Shown piece after piece: positions 35,127 through 45,559 of a stretch of DNA of 64,000 bases. The notes below the pieces were generated by a model. The model ran no database searches. It saw nothing but the letters and a program-made list of their open reading frames with translations, and had not been told where the DNA came from. Both the position numbers and the translations under genes were made by a program. The stretch is from Massilia sp. Root351. GTDB lineage: Bacteria > Pseudomonadota > Gammaproteobacteria > Burkholderiales > Burkholderiaceae_D. The stretch's first letter is position 1. Each line of letters starts with the position of its first letter. The stretch covers positions 745,859-809,858 of the forward strand of contig NZ_LMDJ01000001.1 of the NCBI RefSeq assembly GCF_001425045.1. The letters are read 5' to 3'.

Positions 35127-37388
35127 ATGTCATTCCCAAGAAATGCACTGCCCCAGGCAGCCTTGATCGCGCTGATGGCCTGCTGCCATGCGAACGCAGC
35201 CCCGGCCGACGCGCATCAAGGCGAGCACGCGCGCCTGCGCCAGGCGCCCATGCCGCATGCGCGCCAGAGCCTGCCACCGTCGGCCGAGCAAAGCCGCTAC
35301 AACCTCCCGGTCAGCAAAAAGCCGCGCCACGACCTGATGCCGCGCCAGCTGCGCAGCAGCGCTCCCGCCGCCACGCTGGCGGCCACGCCCGAATGCAAGG
35401 ACATGGCCAAGCTGGCCACCTACAGCGGCGCCGCGCTGGCCGACTACCTGGCCGGCTTGCCGGACTACGAATGCACCTATGGCCTGTTCTCGCTGAGCGC
35501 GCAGCAGGCGGCCACGATCTATTCCGCCGCCAACATGGGCGCGGTGGCCAGCCGGGTGGCCCAGGAAGCGGCCGGCTACAACGCCAGCAACATGAAGCTG
35601 GTCAACCTGGTGCTGTACCTGCGCGCCGGCTACTACCTGGCCGGTACCGGCGCCATGCCCGAACCGGCGGCCACGCTGGCCGCGTCGCTGCGGGCGCCGA
35701 TCAGGCAGCTGGCCGAGGGCAGCGCACTGTACCAGCCCAACGCGGCGGCCGAAAGCACGGCGCTGGAGACCTTCAAGCTGATCACCAATATGCACGACGA
35801 GCTGTACTACCTGCCCAGCGTGAAAACCGTGGTCACGCGCTTTACCAACCGCAGCGGCTACCCGAACGCGGCCGAGGCGCTCAAGCAGAACAGCGCGGGC
35901 GGCGGCCTGACCGGCGCGCTGACGGTGCTGTTCTACGCGCACGGGCGGCCGGGCGGGGCGGACCTGCTGAAGGCCGACCTGTCCTACGCCACGGCGCTGA
36001 ACACCTTCGTCACCGCCAACAAGGCCGCGCTGCTGGGCAGCAATGCCGCCTACGAGCTGACCGACGCCGCCAGCGAGGCGTTCCGCTTCATGCAGTACGC
36101 CGGGCTCAAGGCCGGCATCAAGCCCATGGTGCAGGCCACGCTGCAAACCAGCTCCATGACCGGCGCCGACAGCGGCCTGTGGCTGGCCGCCGCGTCCGCC
36201 GTGAAGTATTACGACAACCCCAGCTGCGCCGAATACGGCACCTGCAACTATGAACAGCAGCTGGCGGACAGCGTGCTCAAGTACAGCCGCGAATGCAGCC
36301 CCACCTTGCGCCTGCGCGCCCAGGACATGACCGCCGCCCAGATGACGGAAGTGTGCACCACCTTGCAGCAAGGCGAGGGCTATGTGCACGCCATGCTGCA
36401 AACCCAGCGCACGCCGGTCGGCAGCGACAACAACACGGCGCTGGAACTGGTGGTGTTCGACGACTATAGCAATTACAGCAAGTACGCCGGCATCATCTAC
36501 GGCATCGGCACCGACAACGGCGGCATGTACCTGGAGGGCAATCCGGCGCAGGCCGGCAACCAGGCGCGCTTCATCGCGCACGAGGCATCCTGGCTGCGGC
36601 CCGTGTTCAAGGTCTGGAACCTGGAGCATGAGTACGTGCATTACCTGGACGGCCGTTTCAATATGTACGGCGATTTCGGCGCTTCCACCGCCGTGCCCAC
36701 CGTGTGGTGGATCGAGGGCATCGCGGAATACCTGACCTTGAAGAACGATAACCAGGTCGCCATCGACATGGCGAAAACCCGCGCCTACCGCCTGAGTGAG
36801 ATTTTTGGCAACACCTACAGCATGGGCGATTACAGCAACCGCGCCTACCGCTGGGGCTATATGGCCACCCGCTTCATGATGGAAAAGCACCGCCCGGAGG
36901 TGGACGGCATGCTGGCCAAGTTCCGCCTCGGCGACTACACGCGTTATCAAACCGCTATCGGCCAGATCGGTACCTCCTACGACAACGAGTTCGCCGCCTG
37001 GGTCGATACAGCCACCACCGCCGGCGAGCCGCCGATGCCCAACGACGATCCGGGCGCCAACCTGCCGGCCTGCGCCTCGTCCACCAACCTGGGCAAGAAC
37101 TGCGTGCTGCGCAACCTGGCTTCCGGCTACCGTTCGTATTTCACGCTGATGCTGCCGGCCGGGGCGAAAAACCTGAAACTGGCCACCCGCAATGGCACCG
37201 GCGACGTGAATATGTATTTGGCGCTGGACCGCTGGCCGACGCCGTCCAATTATGACCAGGCTGCGGCCAAGGCCGGCAATGCGGAGGATATCGCATTGGC
37301 CAACCCGGCGGCGGTGCGCTGGTATTACATTACACTGGACGCGAAACAAGCCTTCAGCGGGGTCTCGCTGAGTGTAACGTACGAGTAA
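35127..37388 (+). CDS. Secreted M9-family collagenase
   Basis: A 753-residue secreted metalloprotease of the microbial collagenase family. The N-terminal signal (1-24, ending ANA) is followed by a disordered basic stretch, the collagenase activator domain (about 90-430) and the peptidase domain. The zinc motif is HEYVH (His501, Glu502, His505), and the third ligand is expected in WWIEGIAEY (Glu530 or Glu534). The last about 110 residues look like a pre-peptidase C-terminal (PPC) domain. Such enzymes act on collagen or gelatin outside the cell. It is longer at the N-terminus than the catalytic core; no PKD domain is seen. Confidence 0.88.
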   Translation: MSFPRNALPQAALIALMACCHANAAPADAHQGEHARLRQAPMPHARQSLPPSAEQSRYNLPVSKKPRHDLMPRQLRSSAPAATLAATPECKDMAKLATYSGAALADYLAGLPDYECTYGLFSLSAQQAATIYSAANMGAVASRVAQEAAGYNASNMKLVNLVLYLRAGYYLAGTGAMPEPAATLAASLRAPIRQLAEGSALYQPNAAAESTALETFKLITNMHDELYYLPSVKTVVTRFTNRSGYPNAAEALKQNSAGGGLTGALTVLFYAHGRPGGADLLKADLSYATALNTFVTANKAALLGSNAAYELTDAASEAFRFMQYAGLKAGIKPMVQATLQTSSMTGADSGLWLAAASAVKYYDNPSCAEYGTCNYEQQLADSVLKYSRECSPTLRLRAQDMTAAQMTEVCTTLQQGEGYVHAMLQTQRTPVGSDNNTALELVVFDDYSNYSKYAGIIYGIGTDNGGMYLEGNPAQAGNQARFIAHEASWLRPVFKVWNLEHEYVHYLDGRFNMYGDFGASTAVPTVWWIEGIAEYLTLKNDNQVAIDMAKTRAYRLSEIFGNTYSMGDYSNRAYRWGYMATRFMMEKHRPEVDGMLAKFRLGDYTRYQTAIGQIGTSYDNEFAAWVDTATTAGEPPMPNDDPGANLPACASSTNLGKNCVLRNLASGYRSYFTLMLPAGAKNLKLATRNGTGDVNMYLALDRWPTPSNYDQAAAKAGNAEDIALANPAAVRWYYITLDAKQAFSGVSLSVTYE

Positions 37389-37955
37389 AAAGCCGCGCTT
37401 TGCGTATAATGAAAGCAGGTCTAGCCCGCCTCTCGCGGGCTTAAATTTGTCTATACAAGTTGTTGTGGTGGCAGTCAGAAGGAAACGTTCAGCACTGGTT
37501 TGATCCCAAGATTCTCCGTCCTGCCTGATCGCGCGCAAAGCGCGGCAGAGTGCCAAATCCCATAAAAAATCCCCACTCGGACCGCCCCCGTGCAGCCGCG
37601 CAAGCGCTGTGTAGAAGTGTTGTCGAATTGACACGCCGTTGTTGTCATATGGCAACCTTATAACTTATTTTCAATTTTTTCTTGACATCTTTTTCGCCTT
37701 GAGAATAGCCCGCCTGGTGCGGGGATTGATGAGGTAGCACATTCAGTTTCTAGTGTAAGTCTCTAATTTAACGCGATATTTTTACTAGAGGCTGCATCAA
37801 GGATCGACGCTAAGTCCTTAATTTCATTAATAAAATCCATGTTTTCCCAATCGGAAAGCGCTTGACCACTATCTTTCCATCCTCTAAAGTGGGCAACTGT
37901 GTGAAAAAGTGTAGTTTTGTGGGATTTCACTCCCTCTCAAATTAAAAGGTAATAC
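37389..37955 (+). other. Long leader region of the dcw cluster
   Basis: 567 bases without a gene, lower in GC than the flanks. In order it has a TATAAT box (37405-37410) followed by a hairpin AGCCCGC/GCGGGCT (37422-37440, weak terminator for the collagenase gene), the near-perfect palindrome GTTGTCATATGGCAAC (37641-37656), a TTGACA (37682), and the mraZ promoter with MraZ boxes at its end. A non-coding RNA starting near the TATAAT box is possible; no known family (6S, tmRNA) was matched. Confidence 0.5.
37862..37923 (+). promoter_or_regulatory. dcw promoter with MraZ operator repeats
   Basis: TTGACC (37862-37867) and TAAAGT (37885-37890), 17 bases apart, form a sigma-70 promoter. At 37889, 37899, 37909 and 37919 start GTGGG, GTGTG, GTGTA and GTGGG, each separated by exactly five bases, a ten-base phasing. 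The MraZ operator known from E. coli and Mycoplasma is TGGG repeats with this spacing, so the site overlaps the -10 and start region. Autorepression of mraZ and the cluster is the natural reading. Confidence 0.82.
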
Positions 37956-38384
37956 GTGTTTCAAGGCGCTTCCGCGATCACTCTCGATGCGAAAGGCAGG
38001 ATGTCCATCCCTGCCAAGCATCGCGACGCACTGGCTATCCAGTGCGAAGGACGCCTCACGCTTACCAAGCATCCCGATGGCTGTTTGCTGATGTACCCGC
38101 GCCATGTGTGGGAAGCCAAGCGCGACCAGATTGCCAGCTGGCCCATGTCGGCCCGCGGCTGGCAACGCATTCTGCTGGGCAACGCCTGCGATGTGGAAAT
38201 GGATACGGCCGGCCGCATCCTGGTGGCGCCCGAATTGCGCGACGCCGTTGGCCTGGGCCGCGACGTGGTGCTGTCCGGCATGCTGACCCATTTCGAGATC
38301 TGGGATCCGGTCCGCCGTGCCGAGAACGAGCAAGCCACCATCGACGTCGGCATGCCCGACGCGCTTTCCGATTTTTCTTTCTAA
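37956..38384 (+). CDS. mraZ: Transcriptional regulator MraZ
   Basis: A 142-residue DNA-binding protein with two AbrB-like MraZ repeats (residues about 5-50 and 78-125; DAKGRMSIPAKHR in the first, TAGRILVAPELR in the second). It binds TGGG repeats upstream of itself as a ring. The start is GTG, with AAAAGGT about eight bases upstream. It is the first gene of the division and cell-wall cluster and 12 bases before rsmH. Confidence 0.94.
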   Translation: MFQGASAITLDAKGRMSIPAKHRDALAIQCEGRLTLTKHPDGCLLMYPRHVWEAKRDQIASWPMSARGWQRILLGNACDVEMDTAGRILVAPELRDAVGLGRDVVLSGMLTHFEIWDPVRRAENEQATIDVGMPDALSDFSF

Positions 38385-38396
38385 GGCCCGCTTAAC

Positions 38397-39365
38397 ATGA
38401 CTTCAGTTGCGGTGCCAGAATTCCAGCATCGTACGGTGCTGCTAGACGAGGCGGTCGACGCGCTCCAGCTGGAAGGCGAGCGCGCCAACGGCCTTTATAT
38501 AGACGGTACTTTCGGGCGCGGCGGCCATAGCCGCCTGATCCTGTCGCGCCTGGGCGAGCGTGGCCGCCTGCTGGCCTTCGACAAGGATCTGCAGGCCATC
38601 GCCACCGCCGAACAGATCACCGACCCCCGTTTCCAGATCGTGCACGACAGTTTCGCCACCATGGCTTCCGCGCTGGCGGAACGTGCCATGCCCAAGGTGG
38701 ACGGCGTGCTGCTGGACCTGGGCATCTCTTCGCCGCAGGTGGACGACGCCGCCCGTGGCTTCAGTTTCCGCAACGATGGTCCGCTTGACATGCGCATGGA
38801 TACCACCCGTGGCATGTCGGCAGCGGAATGGCTGGCTACCGAAACCGTAGAGACACTGGAAAAGGTGATAAAAGAATATGGGGAAGAACGGTTTGCTTTT
38901 CAGATTGCAAAGGCGATTGTTGCTCGCCGGGCAGTCGAACCAATTTCAAGCACACGACAGCTTGCCGCAATCGTGGCAAATGCGGTCAAGACCCGTGAAA
39001 AGGGCAAGGACCCGGCCACCCGGACTTTTCAAGCTATCCGGATTCACATCAATAAGGAGCTTGAGGATCTCGAAGCCGGACTGACCCACGCCTACGAGTG
39101 CGTGGCGCCCGGCGGCATCCTGGCCATCATCAGCTTCCATTCGCTGGAAGACCGCATGGTCAAGCGCTTCTTCGCGTCCAAGGCCAACGTGCCGCAGCCG
39201 GACCGGCGCCTGCCGATCCGCGCGGTGGACCTGCCGCAGCCGGAACTGAAGCTGCTGGCCAAGATCAAGCCGTCCGACGCCGAAGTCGAGGCCAATCCGC
39301 GCGCCCGCTCGGCGGTGATGCGCGTGGCGCGCCGCCTTCCTTACGACGACAAGGCGGCTGCGTGA
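38397..39365 (+). CDS. rsmH: 16S rRNA (cytosine1402-N4)-methyltransferase
   Basis: A 322-residue SAM-dependent enzyme (MraW) that methylates the ribosomal P site. The SAM loop is [10 protein letters not shown], and [14 protein letters not shown] and [14 protein letters not shown] are diagnostic. Its stop overlaps the ftsL GTG start by four bases. Confidence 0.96.
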   Translation: MTSVAVPEFQHRTVLLDEAVDALQLEGERANGLYIDGTFGRGGHSRLILSRLGERGRLLAFDKDLQAIATAEQITDPRFQIVHDSFATMASALAERAMPKVDGVLLDLGISSPQVDDAARGFSFRNDGPLDMRMDTTRGMSAAEWLATETVETLEKVIKEYGEERFAFQIAKAIVARRAVEPISSTRQLAAIVANAVKTREKGKDPATRTFQAIRIHINKELEDLEAGLTHAYECVAPGGILAIISFHSLEDRMVKRFFASKANVPQPDRRLPIRAVDLPQPELKLLAKIKPSDAEVEANPRARSAVMRVARRLPYDDKAAA

Positions 39366-39634
39366 GTTTCAAGATCAACATCGTCCTGGCGGCCTTGCTG
39401 GTCGGCTGCGCGCTGTCCGTGGTGAACGCGCAGTACCAGGCGCGCCATCTGTTCATCGACCTCGAGCGCGCGCAAGCCCGCGCGCGCCAGCTCGACATCG
39501 ACTGGGCGCAGCTGCAGCTGGACCAGTCCAAGCTGGGCAAGCACGCCCGTATCGAGGAAATCGCGCGCCGCGACCTGAACATGACGCAGCTGACGGCCAA
39601 CCGCACGCAGTACCTGACGCAAGGAGAGCAGTGA
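39362..39634 (+). CDS. ftsL: Cell division protein FtsL
   Basis: A 90-residue bitopic protein with a short cytoplasmic stub, one helix (about residues 5-22) and a periplasmic coiled coil ([25 protein letters not shown]) that pairs with FtsB and FtsQ. The start is GTG, overlapping the rsmH stop; its own stop overlaps the ftsI ATG by one base. Sequence is weakly conserved; position and length carry the call. Confidence 0.92.
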   Translation: MSFKINIVLAALLVGCALSVVNAQYQARHLFIDLERAQARARQLDIDWAQLQLDQSKLGKHARIEEIARRDLNMTQLTANRTQYLTQGEQ

Positions 39635-41415
39635 TGCGGGCCGGCGGCGGAGCAAACAGCGCACGCGTGGCACGCTCGAAGGGCATGCCATTCACGAAAA
39701 ACCCGATGCTGGCGGTGAGCCTGCCGCCGTGGCGTTCGCGCGTGGTGCTGTTCGTGCTGTTCGCCGCTTTCCTGGCGCTGGGCGTGCGCGCCTTGTGGCT
39801 GCAGGGCGTGAAGACCCAGTTCCTGCAGCAGCAGGGCGAGAACCGCTACGCCTTCACCTTGGAGCTGCCGGCCACGCGCGGCAAGATCACCGACCGCAAC
39901 GGCCAGGTGCTGGCGTCGTCCGTCCCCGTGAAAGCCATCTGGGCGATTCCGGACGACGTGCTGGCCGCGCCGGCCGACAAAATCCGCGCGCTGGCCGCCC
40001 TGCTCGAAATGAGCGAGGCCGACCTGCGCAAGAAGCTCGATTCCGACCGCGACCTGGTGTACCTGAAGCGCCAGGTGGAGATGGACGTGGCCGACAAGAT
40101 CGCCGCGCTGAAGATCGACGGCATCGAGGCGCGCAAGGAATACAAGCGCTTCTATCCGCAGGGCGAAGTGATGACGCACGTGGTGGGCTTCACCAGCGTG
40201 GAGGACGTGGGCCAGGAATCGATGGAACTGGCGCAGCAGAAAACCCTGCAGGGCGCCACCGGCAGCCGCCGCGTGATCAAGGACCGCCTGGGCCACATCG
40301 TCGAGGACATCGGCTCCATCCACGAGCCGCACGACGGCAAGGACCTGACCCTGTCGGTCGACAGCAAGATCCAGTACATCGCCTACACCCAGCTCAAAGG
40401 CGCAGTGGAGAAGTTCAAGGCCAAGGCCGGCGGCGCCGTGGTGCTGGACGTGCACACCGGCGAAGTGCTGGCGCTGGCCAACTACCCGAGCTACGACCCG
40501 AACGACCGCCGCTCGCTCACCGGCGCGCAGCTGCGCAACCGCGTCATGACCGACACCTTCGAGCCCGGCTCCACGTTAAAGCCGATCACGGTGGCGCTGG
40601 CGCTGGACAGCGGCCGCGTCAACCCGAATTCCTATATCGACACCGGCGCCGGCCGCTACACCATCCTGGACCGCACCATCACCGACACCAAGGGCCATGG
40701 CGTCATCAACGTGTCGCAGATTATCGAAATGTCGTCCAACATCGGCACCTCCAAGATCGCTCTCAGCATGCCGCCGCAGGAGATGTGGGAGATGTTTACC
40801 AAGGTCGGTTTCGGCCAGCAGCCGAAGTGGGGCTTCCCCGGCGCGGTGGCGGGCCGCGTGCGTCCGTATAAATCGTGGCGCCCGATCGAGCAAGCCACCA
40901 TGAGCTACGGTAACGGCATCTCGGTGTCGCTGATCCAGCTGGCGCGTTCGTACATGATGTTCGCCCGTAACGGCGACACCATCCCGCTGTCGTTCCAGAA
41001 GGTGACCGAGCCGCCCGTGGGCCAGCAGATCATCAAGCCGAAAACCGCCGCGCAGATGCGCGAAATGCTGGAGACGGTGGTCTCCGGCAAGGACGGCACC
41101 GCCAAGCAGGCGCAGATTCCAGGCTACCGCGCAGGCGGCAAGACCGGCACCGCCTACAAGGTGGAAAACGGCCGCTACGCCATCCCGCGCAAATACATCG
41201 GTTCCTTCGTCGGCATGGTGCCGATGTCGAATCCGCGCTTCATCATTGCCGTCATGATCGACGAACCTACCTCGGGCGGCCACTATGGCGGCCAGGTGGC
41301 AGCACCGACTTTCGCCGCGGTTGCAGCCAACGCGCTGCGTTCGCTGAACGTTCCGCCGGACTCGTCCGTCACCGAAATCGTCATCCCCGCCGACGGCGGC
41401 AATGACGTCATGTAA
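39634..41415 (+). CDS. ftsI: Septal peptidoglycan transpeptidase FtsI (PBP3)
   Basis: A 593-residue class B penicillin-binding protein. One helix (about 30-50) anchors it. The pedestal domain follows, and the transpeptidase has the acyl-serine motif STLK (Ser313, Lys316), SSN, and KTGT. The ATG at 39634 is preferred over the GTG one codon earlier because AAGGAG lies at the right distance. It crosslinks septal murein, with FtsW as the glycosyltransferase. Confidence 0.96.
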   Translation: MRAGGGANSARVARSKGMPFTKNPMLAVSLPPWRSRVVLFVLFAAFLALGVRALWLQGVKTQFLQQQGENRYAFTLELPATRGKITDRNGQVLASSVPVKAIWAIPDDVLAAPADKIRALAALLEMSEADLRKKLDSDRDLVYLKRQVEMDVADKIAALKIDGIEARKEYKRFYPQGEVMTHVVGFTSVEDVGQESMELAQQKTLQGATGSRRVIKDRLGHIVEDIGSIHEPHDGKDLTLSVDSKIQYIAYTQLKGAVEKFKAKAGGAVVLDVHTGEVLALANYPSYDPNDRRSLTGAQLRNRVMTDTFEPGSTLKPITVALALDSGRVNPNSYIDTGAGRYTILDRTITDTKGHGVINVSQIIEMSSNIGTSKIALSMPPQEMWEMFTKVGFGQQPKWGFPGAVAGRVRPYKSWRPIEQATMSYGNGISVSLIQLARSYMMFARNGDTIPLSFQKVTEPPVGQQIIKPKTAAQMREMLETVVSGKDGTAKQAQIPGYRAGGKTGTAYKVENGRYAIPRKYIGSFVGMVPMSNPRFIIAVMIDEPTSGGHYGGQVAAPTFAAVAANALRSLNVPPDSSVTEIVIPADGGNDVM

Positions 41416-41424
41416 TGAGCGACC

Positions 41425-42957
41425 ATGACACCTAACGAAATCAGCAACTGGATCAAGCAGACCGCGCCCGGCGCGCAGCTGGCCTCCGATTCGCGCCGCG
41501 TGAAAGCGGGCGACGTGTTCTTCGCCTACCCCGGCGAGGGCAAGGACGGCCGCGCCTACATCGCCGCCGCCGTCGCACAGGGCGCGGCCGCCATCGTCTA
41601 CGAAGAGCAGGGCGCCGAGGCGTATCCGTGGGACGCCGCCTGGACCTTGCCGCGCCTTGCCGTCACGGACCTGAAGCGCCGCTCCGGCCCCATCGCGCAC
41701 GCTTTCTACGGCTATCCGGACGCCAGCATGTTCACCGTCGGCGTGACCGGCACCAACGGCAAGACCTCGTGCGCCGTGTGGCTGGGCCAGGCCCTGAGCC
41801 GCCTGGGCGACCTGACCGCCGTCATCGGCACGCTGGGCGTGGGCATGTCGCGCGCGCGCGGCGAAGTGGAGTTCGACCCCACCGGCTACACCACGCCGGA
41901 CGCGGTGCTGCTGGCACAGAAGCTGGCCGAAACGCGCGACCAGGGCGCCACCGCGCTGGCCATCGAGGTGACCTCGATCGGCCTGGACCTGGGCCGCACC
42001 GACGGCATGCATTTCGACGTGGCGCTGTTTACCAACCTCACGCGCGACCACCTGGACCACCACGGCAGCATGGAGGCCTACGAGGCCGCCAAGACCAAGC
42101 TGTTCGACAGCCCCGGCCTGCAAGCCTCGGTGGTCAACCTGGACGACGCCATGGGGCAGCGTTTGGCGGACCGCCTGGTGGCGCGCAAGGACCGCGTGGT
42201 CGGCTACACGCTGCGCGACGCTGCCGCGCTGCCGGACCTGCCGGGCGTGGACATGCTGCGCGCCGGCCAGCTGCGCACGCGCAGCGCCGGCACCGAATTC
42301 CACCTCGATACGCCGCAAGGCAGCACCCAGGTGAAGACCCACCTGGTGGGGCAGTTCAACATCAGCAATGCGCTGGCGGTGCTGGGCGCGCTGCTGGTCA
42401 AGGGCGCCACCCTGCGCGCCGCCGTGGAAGCCGTCGAGGGCCTGACCCCGGCGCCGGGCCGCATGCAGCAGGTCGGCGGCAACGAGGCGCCGATGGTGGT
42501 GATCGATTACGCGCACACGCCGGACGCGCTGGAGAAAACGCTCGACACGCTGCGCGTGGTGGCGCAGGAGCGCGGCGGCCAGCTGTGGTGCGTGTTCGGC
42601 TGCGGCGGCGACCGCGATCCGGGCAAGCGCCCGCAGATGGGCCGCATCTCGCAGATCGCCGAGCATGTGCTGGTCACCAGCGACAACCCGCGCAGCGAAG
42701 AGCCGCACGCCATTATTGAACAGATTATCGCGGGCATGGACGCGCACCATCCCGCTTCCGTATTCCAGGCGGTGGACGACCGTGCGGCCGCCATCCTGTA
42801 CGCCATCAAGCATGCCGCCAAGCCGGACGTGATCCTGCTGGCGGGAAAGGGCCATGAGCCCTACCAGGAAATCAAGGGCCGCAAGATCCCGTTCTCGGAC
42901 GCCGACCACGCGCAGCTGGCGCTGTCCGCCCGCCTCACCATGATGAGGACCAATTGA
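41425..42957 (+). CDS. murE: UDP-MurNAc-tripeptide synthetase MurE
   Basis: A 510-residue Mur ligase that adds meso-diaminopimelate to the nucleotide precursor. The ATP loop is GVTGTNGKTS, and the motif DNPR (Asp420 to Arg423) is the known mark of enzymes that use meso-DAP rather than lysine. The predicted murein is thus DAP-type, as expected for Gram-negatives. The stop overlaps the murF ATG by one base. Confidence 0.96.
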   Translation: MTPNEISNWIKQTAPGAQLASDSRRVKAGDVFFAYPGEGKDGRAYIAAAVAQGAAAIVYEEQGAEAYPWDAAWTLPRLAVTDLKRRSGPIAHAFYGYPDASMFTVGVTGTNGKTSCAVWLGQALSRLGDLTAVIGTLGVGMSRARGEVEFDPTGYTTPDAVLLAQKLAETRDQGATALAIEVTSIGLDLGRTDGMHFDVALFTNLTRDHLDHHGSMEAYEAAKTKLFDSPGLQASVVNLDDAMGQRLADRLVARKDRVVGYTLRDAAALPDLPGVDMLRAGQLRTRSAGTEFHLDTPQGSTQVKTHLVGQFNISNALAVLGALLVKGATLRAAVEAVEGLTPAPGRMQQVGGNEAPMVVIDYAHTPDALEKTLDTLRVVAQERGGQLWCVFGCGGDRDPGKRPQMGRISQIAEHVLVTSDNPRSEEPHAIIEQIIAGMDAHHPASVFQAVDDRAAAILYAIKHAAKPDVILLAGKGHEPYQEIKGRKIPFSDADHAQLALSARLTMMRTN

Positions 42958-44387
42958 TGCAAGCAACACTGGCCCAGCTGCTGGCGGCTATTCCGGGTGC
43001 GATTTATGTACCCGGGGTGACCGCCGCCGCCGCCACCCCCGATGCCGTGGCCTTCGCCGGCGTCTCCACCGACAGCCGCAGCGCGCCTGCCGGTTCGCTG
43101 TTCGTCGCCCTGCGCGGCGAGAATTTCGACGCCCACGACTTCCTGCTGGACGGTCCGAACGCCGTCGCGGGCAAGGGCGTTGCCGCCGTGGTGGCGGAAC
43201 GCCTGCCCGAAGGCTGGACCCTGCCGGCCCTGCTGGTGCCGGATACGCTGGCGGCGCTGGGCCGCATCGCCAACTACTGGCGCAAGCAGTACGCGCTGCC
43301 CGTCATCGGCGTTACCGGCAGCAACGGCAAGACCACGGTCAAGGAAATGATCGCCGCCATCCTGGCGGCGGCGCACGGCGAGGACGGTCGCCTGGCCACG
43401 CGCGGCAACCTGAATAACGAAATCGGCGTGCCGCTCACGCTGTTCCGCCTGTCGGCGGCGCACCAGTCGGCGGTGATCGAGCTGGGCATGAACCATCCCG
43501 GGGAAATCGGCCGCTTGAGCGCCATCGCCGAACCGACCATCGCCATGGTGAACAACGCCCAGCGCGAGCACCAGGAATTCATGCACACCGTGGAAGCGGT
43601 GGCGCGCGAAAACGGCGCCGTGCTGGCCGGGTTGCCTGCGCACGGCGTGGCCGTGTTCCCGCATGGCGACGAGTTCACGCCCATCTGGCAAGAACTGAGT
43701 GCCGGGCGCCGCACGCTGACCTTCGGCCTGACCAAGCAAGCCAACGTCTCCTGCACCTACCGCGCCGGGGACTTCGGCAACCAGATGTTCGTGACCGTGC
43801 AGGAAGGCGAAGCTGCAGCCGAGCCGCTGCAATTCTTCGTCGCCCTGCAGGCGGCGGGCGACCACAACGTACTGAACGCGCTGGCCGCCGTGGCCTGCAC
43901 CTACGCCGCCGGCATCAGCGCCGAGCATATCAAGCTGGGCCTGGACAGCTTCGCGCCCGTCAGCGGCCGCCTGCAGAAAAAGGCCGCACTGAACGGCGCG
44001 GTCGTCATCGACGACAGCTACAACGCCAATCCGGACTCGGTACGCGCAGCCATCGACGTACTGGCCAAAGCCGCCGCGCCGCGCGTGCTGGTGCTGGGCG
44101 ACATGGGCGAAGTGGGCGCGCAGGGCCGCGAATTCCACCAGGAGATCGCCGCCTACGCCGCCGGCAGGAACATTGAACACGTCTTCGTCACCGGAGAGCT
44201 GGCCCGCCATATGGGCAGGGTCGGAGTGACGCGGCATTTTGAAGAATTCGACGCGCTGCTGTCCGCCGTGGAGGCGGCGGCAACGCCGGATGCAACCGTA
44301 TTGATCAAGGGCTCCCGTTTCATGAAAATGGAACGGGTCGTGCAGCATTTGATTGGATCGCAACAAGCTAACAAAGGAACTCACTAA
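42957..44387 (+). CDS. murF: UDP-MurNAc-pentapeptide synthetase MurF
   Basis: A 476-residue Mur ligase that adds D-Ala-D-Ala. It has the ATP loop [11 protein letters not shown] and the conserved [14 protein letters not shown] one codon upstream of the ATG is in frame; the ATG overlapping the murE stop was taken. It ends two bases before mraY. Confidence 0.95.
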   Translation: MQATLAQLLAAIPGAIYVPGVTAAAATPDAVAFAGVSTDSRSAPAGSLFVALRGENFDAHDFLLDGPNAVAGKGVAAVVAERLPEGWTLPALLVPDTLAALGRIANYWRKQYALPVIGVTGSNGKTTVKEMIAAILAAAHGEDGRLATRGNLNNEIGVPLTLFRLSAAHQSAVIELGMNHPGEIGRLSAIAEPTIAMVNNAQREHQEFMHTVEAVARENGAVLAGLPAHGVAVFPHGDEFTPIWQELSAGRRTLTFGLTKQANVSCTYRAGDFGNQMFVTVQEGEAAAEPLQFFVALQAAGDHNVLNALAAVACTYAAGISAEHIKLGLDSFAPVSGRLQKKAALNGAVVIDDSYNANPDSVRAAIDVLAKAAAPRVLVLGDMGEVGAQGREFHQEIAAYAAGRNIEHVFVTGELARHMGRVGVTRHFEEFDALLSAVEAAATPDATVLIKGSRFMKMERVVQHLIGSQQANKGTH

Positions 44388-44389
44388 TC

Positions 44390-45559
44390 ATGCTGCTCTG
44401 GCTCGCACAGATGTACCAGGACGACTTCGGTCCCCTGCGCGTATTTAACTTCATCACCGCGCGCGCGGTGTTCGCCACCATCACGGCGCTGATCATCGGC
44501 CTGTGGGCCGGCCCGTCCGTGATCCGCAAGCTGACGGCCATGAAGTACGGCCAGGCCGTGCGCACCGACGGTCCGCAGACCCACCTGAAAAAACACGGCA
44601 CCCCCACCATGGGCGGCGTGCTGCTGCTGATCGCCATCGGCGTGTCCACGCTGCTGTGGTGCGACTGGTCGAACCGTTTGATCTGGCCGGTGATCGTGGT
44701 CACCATCGGCTTCGGCGCCGTGGGCTGGGTGGACGACTACCGCAAGGTGGTGCGCCAGGACCCGGAAGGCATGCGCTCGGCTGAAAAATACTTCTGGCAG
44801 TCGCTGGTCGGTATCGGCGCCGCGCTGTACCTGGCGTTCTCGGTGTCTGCGCCCACGCCTGCCAAGGTGTTCGAGCTGTTCTTCGCCTGGGTGCAGTCCG
44901 GCTTTTCGATGGACCTGCCGCCCAAGGCCGACCTGATCGTGCCGTTCTTCAAGACCATCAGCTATCCGCTGGGCGTATGGGGCTTCATCGCGCTGACCTA
45001 CTGCGTCATCGTCGGCACCAGCAACGCCGTCAACTTCACCGACGGCCTGGACGGCCTGGCCATCATGCCGACCGTGATGGTCGGTTCGGCGCTGGGCCTG
45101 TTCGCCTACCTGACCGGCAGCACCGTGTACTCGAAATACCTGTTCATTCCCTACATTCCCGGGGCCGGCGAGCTGATCATCTTCTGCGGCGCCATGGCCG
45201 GCGCCGGCCTGGCCTTCCTCTGGTATAACACCCATCCAGCGCAAGTGTTCATGGGCGACGTCGGCGCGCTGGCGCTGGGCGGCGCGCTTGGCACCATCGC
45301 CGTCATCGTGCGCCAGGAAATCGTGCTGTTCATTATGGGCGGCATCTTCGTGGCCGAAACCGTGTCCGTCATCATCCAGGTGGGCTGGTTCAAGTACACC
45401 AAGAAGCGCTACGGCACCGGCCGCCGCGTGTTCCTGATGGCGCCATTGCACCACCACTTCGAACAAAAGGGCTGGAAAGAGACCCAGGTCGTCGTCCGTT
45501 TCTGGATCGTGACGATGATGCTGGTATTGGTTGGCCTGTCCACGTTGAAGCTGCGCTGA
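44390..45559 (+). CDS. mraY: Phospho-MurNAc-pentapeptide transferase MraY
   Basis: A 389-residue polytopic membrane enzyme that makes lipid I on undecaprenyl phosphate. The family blocks [20 protein letters not shown] and the catalytic [13 protein letters not shown] loop ([12 protein letters not shown]) and HHHFE near the end are present. Ten helices are expected. The stop and the murD ATG overlap by one base. Confidence 0.96.
   Translation: MLLWLAQMYQDDFGPLRVFNFITARAVFATITALIIGLWAGPSVIRKLTAMKYGQAVRTDGPQTHLKKHGTPTMGGVLLLIAIGVSTLLWCDWSNRLIWPVIVVTIGFGAVGWVDDYRKVVRQDPEGMRSAEKYFWQSLVGIGAALYLAFSVSAPTPAKVFELFFAWVQSGFSMDLPPKADLIVPFFKTISYPLGVWGFIALTYCVIVGTSNAVNFTDGLDGLAIMPTVMVGSALGLFAYLTGSTVYSKYLFIPYIPGAGELIIFCGAMAGAGLAFLWYNTHPAQVFMGDVGALALGGALGTIAVIVRQEIVLFIMGGIFVAETVSVIIQVGWFKYTKKRYGTGRRVFLMAPLHHHFEQKGWKETQVVVRFWIVTMMLVLVGLSTLKLR

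Noticed and set aside
37417..37600. Possible 6S RNA or tmRNA upstream of mraZ
   Set aside because: No conserved 6S ends and no tmRNA tag or tRNA-like ends found; kept only as an unexplained region.
35130..37655. 841-codon open frame opposite the collagenase gene
   Set aside because: It is a high-GC shadow: low-complexity His/Arg/Gly/Val sequence, no signal, and the plus strand encodes a recognisable M9 protease with a signal peptide.
40576..42969. 797-codon open frame opposite ftsI and murE
   Set aside because: Spans two well-recognised genes in antisense and has no family features.
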